A stretch of DNA of 64,000 bases. Origin: Micrasema longulum. Taxonomy: Eukaryota; Arthropoda; Insecta; Trichoptera; Brachycentridae. Under the pieces are notes generated by a model that did not search any database, had not been told where the DNA came from, and was given only the letters and a program-made list of their open reading frames with translations. The DNA is taken from contig JAGVSM010002661.1 of the NCBI GenBank assembly GCA_022494885.1, positions 62,001 through 126,000 on the forward strand, written 5' to 3'. Positions within the stretch are counted from its first letter, which is position 1. The number at the start of each line of letters is the position of its first letter. Shown here piece after piece: positions 11,201 to 23,200 of the stretch. The position numbers and the translations under genes were made by a program.

Positions 11201-14200
11201 TCCTGAAAAAACTAGAATACAAATTTCATTTGCATTTTCCAAATTATTTAGCTTCATTAAAATTTTATAACCTTGTTTCATTAGCACACAGAAGAGATAT
11301 GTTTGATCAGATCCTGCTTTATAAAATTGTCAATAATAAATTCGATTCCCCGGAACTCATTAATCTACTTGCTTACCGTGTCCCCTCCAGGATAACTAGA
11401 CTCTCTGATATTTTCTATATTCGTAAATTTAAAACTAATCATCGGAAACATTCTACAATCCCTCGTATATGTGAAACATTTAACAAAAAATTTAATAGTC
11501 TTGATATATTTAACACTCCATACAATATGTACAGAAGAGAATTAATGGGCTTGATTCATGCTCTTCATTCATAATTCGTTTAATCATTAAATCAAATGCA
11601 ATTTTCCACTCTCACTTTCCTTCAATCATCCTTTACCACTCCTTATCAATTTCCTTCTTTTCCTTTCCACTATCTCCTTGTTTTGTCCATATTTATCTTA
11701 TTTTAATATATAGTATATTTATTATTTATATAGTTTAAACTTCAAGCCGTCGTCGCTTTATTACAGTAGTATTTAGTGAATACATATAATTGGATGGCAG
11801 GCCCTACTATGTATACATTTTAATTTTTTTTTTTTTAAATATTCATTTAACCTGTACATCTGTTTGTATTCGAAATAAATAAAATAAAAAAAAAATAAAA
11901 AAAAAAAAATCATTCAGATGTTCTGTTAGCCTATTCTCCCCGTGGACAGAATAAAGTTAAAAAAAGAGGCTCTGCAAATGTTCTCTTTTAAAATTATATG
12001 TGAACATGTCATTGAATTAAGAATAGTCCAAAAAACCGCATACACGCATGAAACAGAAGGCGACTAAACTACTCTTAAATAGTAGTTTTACGTTTTGACC
12101 CATTCGTTTCTTTGTAGACGTCGCTCAGTACGCAACTCCCGATTTGAATTCAACAATGCCGTGTTGTGTCGTTTCAAAGTATAGAAATACTGCTACTCAG
12201 TTACATTTTATGGGGATAACTTTAATTGTAACATAATATGCTAAGTCCTTATAAATATTAAGTAGATGAATTATAAATATCTAAGGCCAATCCACAATTG
12301 TGTTTTGTAAGCCTGTCGATTGATATCACCCTATAAATAATTTATGTTCACGCATTTGGCGTACCGAATCGAGTGACCGGTGCACAATCGGGTGTGGATA
12401 AGGCGAATTTAAAGCTGGAAAAATTCTTACCGAATATCCCTAGTACGGGCTCCACAGGACTTCGGGTTGTATTAAAGAGACCAAATATGGCGGAAATCGT
12501 CGACATGAGTAAAGCCACAGCAAGAAACAAAATGGTGGATACATATACTCCTCCATTCATCCATACCACTTCTTTTGTCACTAGAAATAAACGTTTGTTT
12601 AATATTTTTAATCAAATACTTTTTACAAAAATGATACATATTTAAACGTAACGTACACAAGAAAAACGAAACGAAATACCACACAAAAAAACAAATCATA
12701 TTCTTGAGCCTGGTGTGGAATTATAATACTTTATGTTGGGGATTTAAAAATGTTCACGCTGTTTTTTCGTAAAGATGCTTTAATAAAAAAAATGTTAAAG
12801 AAAATGTGGGTTCTAACCAGTGGTGAAGTCCTAAACAGAAAAGGGCCGGAGCGCACCGCCACTACTATTGTGGAGTGGGAGGGAAGTGGGTGAGGGGGAC
12901 ATTAAATTTTAAACGTGTTCAATTAATAGGCTGGATCTGATCCCATCACAGTTATTATGAATTGATTTATTTTCATTGTTTATATTTATGTTTTGCTCTT
13001 CAACTTTGCATTTCTTCGCAAAAAATGTTTATTGTTGATCTTTACGCTTTTCACTCATTTTATGTTTAAGATATTAGAGATATTGAAAATATAAAAATAA
13101 ATACAACCCTGTTAATAACTAAAATTCTGTAAATCCACTCTGATTTGCGAAAATTTCACTAATAAACACGCTAATAATAATTATGAAAAATCAAAGCGTA
13201 CGCGGATAATGAAACAAATGAAATTACAAATATATTATTACTAAATTAAATTAATTAACAGATCACCTAGAATTAATCAGGAAGAGGTACCCGAACTTTT
13301 TAAAAAGCAAGGGTGCCTGTCCGTAAATTCTATTCTATGGCTCAAATTTGTTGAAAAGGTATTTACATTCACATAATACAAGGCTAGCACAACGTGAAAG
13401 CTTGTCAGTACCGAGGTTTGTAAACAAGTATGGCCAAAGAACACTTCATTACACAATTACTAAATTTTTTAATAAGATTCCTAAGATGATTTTAAAAGAA
13501 AATGTTGACAAAGCTTTTAAGAAAAAAATAATTAAATGGTTAATGTGTAACAAAGCTTTATATTAATTATCATTTAATGTCATCTATTTTAATTTATATA
13601 AATGCATTTTGTGTGCAAATCAGAACTTTTAGTTCTTAATAATGTTTACATTACTTTTTAATTTATATAATTTCTCTAACGTTTATCTTTGTAAAGGAAA
13701 AATAAGAAACCTGCTGACAAGCCGTTTTCGCGGTTTAGTGGGTTTCATTATTTTCCTTTTATATTTTTTGTTCATGTTTTTACCTTCTTTAATATTAAAA
13801 AAAAAAAACACGATCTATTGTTCTGTAAAGGTTACAATGAAAAAAATTAAGTCACTTTTAAAAACCACGTGACGCGACAAGACCTTTATATGACCAGGCA
13901 GTATGAAAGTTTTCGAAATACTTATTGTTTAAACGTAAAACTGCGTTTTGTAAAAACGTCTGCTGAAAATATGATGTCATGCAAAAAAAAATGTTACGAG
14001 AAAAAGTCGATATTTTCACATAATTGGTAGGTCAATAAAACATGAAGACTTAAAAGCAGTATAAACTCCAACCTTTTGTCACTGGTAGAAATCTTTCAAA
14101 AGATTCGTAAAATTAGGTGGTACCTAGTTCAAATTCTTCCGTTCCTGTTGTGAATGGATGGGATGGCAACAAGTGCAATGTGCAATGACACATGCTTAGC

Positions 14201-17200
14201 CTTTTGCCGGTTATCGGCAATAAATACGTTTATTGTTATTTCGAAATGTTTGAAGAGATTTAAATACATGTTTTTTTGAAACGTAATATTTGTTCCTGAC
14301 CAGAGCCGGAGCGTCGCTCCGCTCAGATAAAAAGTGCCGGAGCGCCGCTCCTGTGCGCTCCGGCCCGACTACACCACTGGTTCTGTCAGTAGGGTTGCGT
14401 ATTACTCGAGCTATATCCTATTATTTTGTACAGAAGGATCGTGTCATATTAGGGGCGTGGCCAATGGAATGACCGTTGTTTCGGATTCATTATCTTTTAT
14501 TCAAGTGTCAAGCCATTCCTTCCTTTGATTCCGGTGGTCCTTGTTTTGAATCCCAATGTACCTACTCCTCCCTGACGGCGAGTCAAGAAAGCAACGCGTG
14601 ACAACACAACAATAAAACACAACAACGAAAACCGTACCGCGAGCGTGACAGTGATTTCGAATCACCAACATACAAGGAAACGTTCAAAGTAACCAGTGCA
14701 AACGATAACGGTGTCTTTCTGGACCAGTGCCAAAGGGAGGAAATCGTAAGTCCTTACTCCTTTCATTCATTCCAGGATTGACACTCAAAACCATAACGTC
14801 AATTAGTTTACCTCAAATAAAACGTTCCCTGTTTTCTTCGAACACGCGTATCGCGAGAGGGCAGGCCTTGTTTATAGTCCCGAGGTCGAAGGTATCAAGC
14901 GTCCAACAACCGTTTTTGCGGGAACTCAAAATTACAAATTTCAAAATATTTTTTATGCTACATATTATTTTTTATAAATAATATTTTTTATAAATAAGAA
15001 AGAAAAAAATGTTTTTATTGGACAGTATTTCATAGACCTTTATTTCTGTAAAAATGTAAAAAAAAGTGATATTTAGGGAAATTTAGGGTATAGGGATTCC
15101 CTCTTTAAAAATGTTTTCCCTTTCTGCTGCAATAAATGTTAAAATGAAGTAACAGTTTACTTACGTATATTTTCAGTAGATTCTCCATTACTGTCACAAT
15201 TTGTAAATACAGAATAACCATCGTGTATTACCGAGACCTAGAAAAGTGTATTAGTCAAATATATTTTTTATTTAAACAAATAAATAAACAGTATTAGTTT
15301 ACACCTCAAAATAATAATGCGTGAATCTATAGAGAAGCCCTATCACAATGTTTCATAGAACGCAAGCGATGTTGGTTTGTTGGTTGGCAACCAATTAGTG
15401 GACATTTTGTTTTGTTTTATAACATAAACATAACGGTTCGATCGGATGCTTTTGTCAATTGCTTGGCTTTGTTTGTAAATAACGAAATAATGATATTTAC
15501 GTTATAATAAATAAAAATCGACTATGGCGAATTGCAGTATGTTTGGTTGCAGCAGTAGGAGCGTCAAAAGTGTTAAAAGAGTCAGTTTTCACAGGTAATT
15601 GATTTTGAATATTTTCTTATGGTTAACATTGATTTTTGGCATTTATTGTCCCGACACAGGTACATATTTAAAAGTATTCACAATGCAAATTAATATCCAT
15701 TTGCCAATTATAGACCCGAGTACGGCCCATTGTTTTGCTGCGAACTGTAGCTAACTCATTACCCAATAGTCATAGAATGGTTTTCCTACGTTTGGGCTCC
15801 TCTATAGCTTGGCGCATTATTACTATGAGGTTTACACCGATATATTATAGCATGCATATTAAGGGATTTTGAGTATTATTTAATCAAAATCTATAACCTA
15901 CTTCCACTGTCTATTTAAACAATTAGTAACGAGAAAATGTTCGAAAAGGCTATAACATAATGGATAGTAAAGCTAGGTAGAAGTAAATTGGATTGTCTCA
16001 TTTGCCCAAACCAATATTGAATAAAACTGGGCGCTTTTTTTGGTTTCTGGATGGTCCTAGCTCCCATAAGAAACAATTAATCAAAATGACAAAACCACAA
16101 AGACACGCTAATACTAAATATCTATAGAGCGTAAAAAAATCACCGCTCTAGTGCCATAATCAAGGGAGAAATGACGGAAATACGTTTGAAGAAAAATCAG
16201 ACGCCAATCATTATTTATCGTTCCATATACCGCTAAATACACTTAATTTTGTGGACACTCCTGGCAGTGATTGACATGGTTTCAAAATGCTGTCACTGGG
16301 AAAACACATTGTATTGTATTATTGTAATTATATTATTAATACGACTAAAGATTTACATAGATATATTTCAAAAATACAAACCTCCTTTTTCCGGGCTTCT
16401 GCGGTTGTTTTACAACTTACAGCACAAACATTACTTCCAAGTAGACATGTTACTAGAATCAAAAAGAACATAATCGTCAGCATTAATTAAAAAAGTAATG
16501 AAGATTGAAGCAGTTTTTTGAGAACCTTTAAAAATATTTTATTCTGCACAAAATTACAGCGTAATTCAATTATTTCACTTCTCAACTCGCAAGAAAAAAC
16601 ATAGTTATTTTCGCAAACCTCTTTTTCACAGTTTTGAAATGACACGGGACAAAAGTTAAATAAATGAAAAATTTGGACATTCATTTAAAATTGCGTAAGA
16701 AGATGGGTGATCCAGTTTAATGAAGGTCGTGATAATGTGCACGATAACGAACGAATTGAGCGTCCCCTTTTATGAAAAGGTAGTTTTTATTTTTATTTAT
16801 ACATTTAAATGCCTTGTAGGCTTTTACATATGTAAATATATCGTCAGACTTGTATTTTACAAAAAAGTAGCAAATAAAAATGAGGTTTTAATCAGTAAAA
16901 TAATATAGTATGTATTATTTCATTTTTATTCACCACAGTACCTATGCACGTTTGTATCCAATCGTTAACATGGTTTAGCCCAAGAAAATCACAAAATGTT
17001 ATTTCAGATTTTCAAAATTAAATTTTAAAATAATGTTTAAATATGTAATTATTCTGTATGTGTAATGTTACTAAACTTCTCTAAACGGCTTAGCCGATTT
17101 ACGTGCGGTTTTCAGCGAAATGTAGATTTTTGTGCTACGCGTGTTCGTAAATGTTAAAATGTTCAATCAATTCTGTAAAAAAAAAGTTAGACGCTAAAAT

Positions 17201-20200
17201 CTTTTTTTTCATCGACCTACAAGGGTTGCACTCGACGAGAATGCATTTACAAAAAGAATGGAAAGATGTTTTTTTTTGGGTTTAAAAAAGTTTGTTTTTC
17301 AATGTTTACAAACAACATTCGCTTTTTATGGATCCCAATCAGATTCTTCCCTTTCATTCCTTATAATTTCTTCCCATTTATTTATTTTTACTGGTGTAGT
17401 GGTCAAGACGCTTGACACACACACGGAAGGTTCCGGGTTCGATTCCCGGTAGAACAAAAAAAATCAATGTGATTTTTCTCAAGTCTGTGTGTTCTGTGAT
17501 GTAATTCACCACTGTAATTGGGTCTCCTGGCCCATTGTGGCGCAAAAAAAATACTAAAATAATATTAATCGACATTTAATACATTTTTGAAAATCGAATT
17601 CATGTATAAAGTTCACCCCCGTTGGTGAGTAGAGCCGAGTTTGACATTTGCAAAAATAATTCCATATTTGAAAATCAATTATTTTATGTTTTGGAATTCA
17701 ACCATAAACAAGTACCCAGATACCTACTTATCAATGAAAAGTATTTTTTCAAGCTAATAGCAAGCATGCCAATGTTCGAGCATGACAACGTCTGTCGGGT
17801 CCGCAAGTATTATATAAAATTATTCCCCGCATCATAAATCCTGGTAATTCTCTAAATAAATAGTAATTTCTTGGTTTGATAAAAAAAACAATTTAAACTT
17901 TCCAGTCAACGAAACAAGTTTCACATTTATTGTTACGATTTGTCTTTATTTAATTATTGTATTGTTAGCAATTAGGAGCGCATAGGAGCAAAGTAGAATT
18001 ATGAAAAAAGACGTGCTTATGAATTTGTAACCTATTTATATGCACCGGAAAAACCTACTAGATAATTACTTTTAATTGGGAATTAGTGAGATTTTCAAAT
18101 GCAATGTTCAAATATAATTTGAGATATCTTTTAAAATCTGGAATAATACAGTGTGATTTTTTCGGATAAATCAAGTTAACGAGTATATGCAAATGTATAT
18201 TAGTACTGTAGGGAATGAAAATGAAATAATAAATACCATGATATTTTACCGAGTAACTCTCTACCTGAGTAACACCACCCTACGCTAATGCTTTTGCTAC
18301 GAACCCCCCGAGTCTTAGTAATCATTGAAAATATAATGAAAATATTTTATTCGCTTTTTATTTTTTGGACATTACAATTTGTGTTTTAAACTACGAGTAT
18401 GAGAAAACTTCAAGAACCGAAGTGTTTTAATTGTTTTATGAGCCGGATATCCGGCTTAGGAACTTGCCTGATAACTGGTATCCAGTATCCGGCCAAACCA
18501 CTATCCATTTCTTCGCGAATAAAATGGATAATTTTTTCGTTAGCTGCTTGCTGTACGCTGACGATGCAGTTTTTTAAGCAAGCAGCAAGGAGGATTTGCT
18601 ACAAATAGTCTCTAGAATAAATTAAGTATACCTTGAGAGCGAATTGGTGATGAACGAAAGTAAGTCAAAGGTGATGGCATTTGAAAGGGGAAGAGAAGTG
18701 AGGTTACTGATTGCACACTGAAAAATAAGGAATTATATTTGTTGATACGCCATCATTATAACATTGATCAGTGCTGTAAATTTTATGTTAAAATACAACA
18801 AAAATACCTACTCGTCATTCAAACATGAATGTCAAACGTTTTGCAAGAACAGCTGAAGTTTCGATGTCGCATTCGATTTTCATTGTCAAGTGCTTTGTGG
18901 CACTTGAGATAAAGTCGATTGGTTTTCAATAGACTGCATTCGTATGGGTGGTTCAAGAATGCTGTCACTCGTCGAATTACGGAAGTCGAATTCGATTCGA
19001 AAGACGAACGAGCCTAACTTGAGGCCTTTGGGAACCCCAGCATGATAGTGAATAATATTTTTTACGGTATTTCAAGGTATTTATGTGTAAGCATCAAAGT
19101 GATTATACAAATTTTATAATGCAATCAATTTAACTACTAATGAATTTCGAACATTCTGTACCTACACTTGTTTTTGACGTAGTGATTCCGTATCTTGTTA
19201 TGATTCATATTATTTTCTTTATCTACCTTGAGGTCTTTTGAATATGTTGTAATATAATAATCAGTTACGCGTGTAATGAGGAAGTTCAGTGCTAAAAACA
19301 ATATACTGGGAGTATTCTTGATACTCCCGTCGGATCTTTATTTTGTATTTGATCCTTTTGTTTTGTTTGTCAAAAAGGCGAAATGAAAGAAATAAAATCA
19401 CGCTATACATAACATTATTCATCGAAATCATTAGTACAATAGGCTATATAATAGTAAAATATACACCTTGGTCAGTGTCGACCAACTCGCTCCGGAGATA
19501 CAACTGAACTGGGCGCGCGCCGTGCCCACTCAAGCCCAAATTCAGACCCCCACGCGTAGCACTGTGACAAACTATTTCCGGTAGTCGATGAAATGGACTA
19601 GTCATACTTTTATGCTGTAATCTTCATAGTTTTTGCACACGAGTTCCTCGAAAGTACACGAAAAATATTAGTCGCGGCAAAACCTTACGTGATACCGAAA
19701 ACGAATCATAAGATTTTCACTCGCGTTCGTATCAAAAATGTTTTCTAAGCCACGGTTACATTTAGAGCATTCAATTGTACGGCAGAGTTTCTTGAATTTT
19801 TATTTTATTATTACCTTTAAGAGTATTTATTCAATAAAATACACATGTAATTACAACATAATTACATTATAAAAATAAAAACATAAAGTATAAAAACAAA
19901 TTTGTCCTGATAAACTATTAAATAATAGTTTGTCATCGGGTGCTCAGTCACTAGTTTTTAAGATTAAAATAAAAGAGTACAGACATAATATTGTACACTT
20001 ATAAGTAAATGAACATATTTTGATTTTGATTTTGATTTTTTATATTTATTTATTATATATCCGGCCTAAGCCAATAACAGTGGTTACATAAAGAAACATA
20101 AATACAAAAAACTGAACAAAAAGAACTTAAAACTTTGTAGCAAAGACAAATAAGGGCAATACAATAATGGTATAGAATATATTAATAAAATCGAAAGATA

Positions 20201-23200
20201 TAAGACTTCGAGCTAAACCATGCCAATCCAACTTCATCCTACACTGTTTTAGTCGCGAAGAGATCTACGAAAAGCCCGAAGATCTATTCCAAAGAATTCT
20301 GAGTCCGTGTGATGAATTGACTCGTCTACACGTTCTGGACATTGGAGCATAAAAACAAAAGTTGCTCTTAGAAGATTTAATAAATAGCAGATTTCTGGTA
20401 ACATGGTTGGGGACATGAAAAGAAATAGATTGTAACAGAGATTAGACATCACTAAGTATTTTGAAAATGCATATAAGGTCCATCTCAGTTCTACATCTCT
20501 CCAATGAAGACAGATTAAGAGATTGCTCTATTTCAAAATAGGAATAATTACCCCTTTGTAATACGAGCAACCATGCCACTTTTCTTAGAAAACGGTGTTG
20601 AACAGACTCGATATGGTCAATATGAGTCCTGTAGAATGGAGACCAAATAGGGGAAGCATATTCTAGAATGGGCGAGCTAGTGAGCAAAAAAGAGTTTTGA
20701 TGCTTTGAAAAAATTACAAATAATATTAAAAAGAAAGGAAGAAAAAAAACTCAAGAAAACCAAATAAAATGGTTTTAAATATTTTTAAAAAAGTACAAAA
20801 ATAGAATTTTAAAAAATAACTACTTTGAACGACGCAACTTCACAAGTTCTTCCAAATCGACAAATGCTATAATGTCGTGATAGATGTCCAGTTTACTCGA
20901 AGTTAATTCACTAATCAGCAGAACTCACCGAAGAGCCCTTGCGACGTCACACACGAAAAAAAAATGCGATGGTTAAACGACACGTAGTTTTTAAAAAAAA
21001 ATAAAACATTTAATAGTTTATTAACAAAGGATGGAGCAAAAAAAATAACCTCTGAACTTCTTCACTCTAGTTTTGTTTAAGTCCTGACGACGAAGTAGTT
21101 ACCTCGAAACTGGTCCCCACGAAGTTGTACTCAAAATTTAGTGGTTTTTACAAATTCATAAAATAAAAAAACTAAAATATTTCGCAATGCATGACTCGAA
21201 AGGATTTCTTTATGACCTTACCGTAAACATTACTTGATCGCGATGTAGCGAGGACCCTAAATGTGAACGTTCCTTGAAACAGTCCGTAGTTTAAAAGATT
21301 ATTTCTGGATTCCCCTGTAATTCCTTCGCCTTCGACCTAATAAAAAATAAATAAACTGTAATAATTATACAAACAAACACGTATTTTAATAGCCGCATCT
21401 CAATTTAGCAAATTAATAATGCATTACTCTCAGTCAGTGGCAGCTTAGCGTGGTATGGCACCCGGGGCGGTTTTTAAATGACCACCCCCAAAATAAAACA
21501 ATAACACGGACAGAGTGTCATTTTCTTTCCCTTTCAACAGGTAAATATCATATACAACGACTACTGATAAAAATATATGAAATGGATTTAGAATAATTCT
21601 TTGATTATGAAAATACAATTAATTATTCTTAATCCATTTCATATATTTACTAGCGGAGCCGACAGACAGTGGCCACTTAAACCAGCCATTGACAGGTCAT
21701 AAGCCCTGAAGATGCCTAGACTTCTATATTACCTTCTCTTAAATGGTCATCATCGCTGTTGTAATATGTTAATATTAAATTATTATTGTTGTTTTCTAGA
21801 GCCAAGTGGGTTCCAGTGTATCCTTCGAAAATATTGGGCTCACATCTTGGAACATCAGCTCAGGAAATAACTTCTTGACAGAATTAATAATTTACAACAT
21901 ATCCGAAATAAATTGCCCTCCAGTTTATGAACACAAGATTTTAGAAAAGCCTCTGAAATACGCCCTGTATTCATTGCGACATGATGACTATCAATTCAAC
22001 ATTAATTTTTAACCTTTTCATGTCAGCACCTTTGATGATTTTCCAGTAAGACACTTGCTTTTATGTGTATTTTATTAGTATTTGTTTTCCACTGCGACAC
22101 AGGCCAGGAAGTCAATCGCAGCATTACAACACAGCATACCCTGACTTTACCACATTTAATGTTTGTGTTCTTATCGAACCCGGAACCTTCCGTGCTTAAA
22201 TCAAGTAACTTAGCCATTGCACAACGGAAGTCGCCAATACATTTAATTTTTACTTTCTGCCTTGTGGTTTAAAAATTGGCGCATGCTACTGGGCATGAAG
22301 TCATGGGTTAAATTCACTTGATAAAAAATAACTCAATATATTTTGTCTGCCTCGTGATGTGAAAGGTCTCATATTTGATTCCTAAAATGGTTGACGTGAA
22401 ATTTTTAATTTTAAAAAAATATATATTTGGACCCCTGTATTTAGTAGCCTTACGTGTCATGTACAAGGCTGAGGTACTCGGAAAAAATCGTTTTTGTTTG
22501 TCTTGGAAATGGGATGTTCGATCACTGATTTTGGTTTATTACCTTTATGAGTCCAATCACCATTGTTGCAAAGTTCAAGAACAATGGCGCATGATAACTA
22601 CTTTTAACTACAGTGTGGATATCTGTTAAGGATATTCCATCTTTCCTGCATTCTGCTTCGAGATTATGGTGTTGTAAACCGAAAAATGAGCAATGAAATA
22701 ACAGATGTTCGATACTCTGTGAAGAAATATCAACGCATGGACAATAGTCATCGTTCCTTAATTTAAACCTATCTATATAGATAAGTTCTCATGGCTCCGT
22801 GTCCGGTAAAAATTTGGGTCGTTTCGAAAGTACTTTGGTGATGATGACGGAAGTTTGCTGCATCAGCCAGAGCTGGGAAAAACATTTTAGTGATTTTACC
22901 TGTAGAAGAAGCGCGGTAATGATTCTCCCAACGCTGCTGCGAATTTTGTTTTATACAGCGTTTAGCAAAGCTAAGGGGAAATTCTGAGAAGAAAGGTGCC
23001 GTTCTTTTACAAGTTGCGGATATTTTCCCATTGGAAATACTCCAGAGTTTTAAGAATTCATATCATTGATATACATAAATATATATACATGTTATGGTAG
23101 TCCTTAAATCAGAGTAAAAAAAATATTTCTTAATTCTCTTTATTTAAAAAAAAATCTAGTTTTCATATTTAATTAAAAAATCAGATTGTGTTCTCGAATA

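Noticed and set aside
12373..12699. Open frames on the opposite strand and in other frames over clarin exon 4
   Set aside because: Shadows of the true exon, which is supported by splice sites and family similarity.
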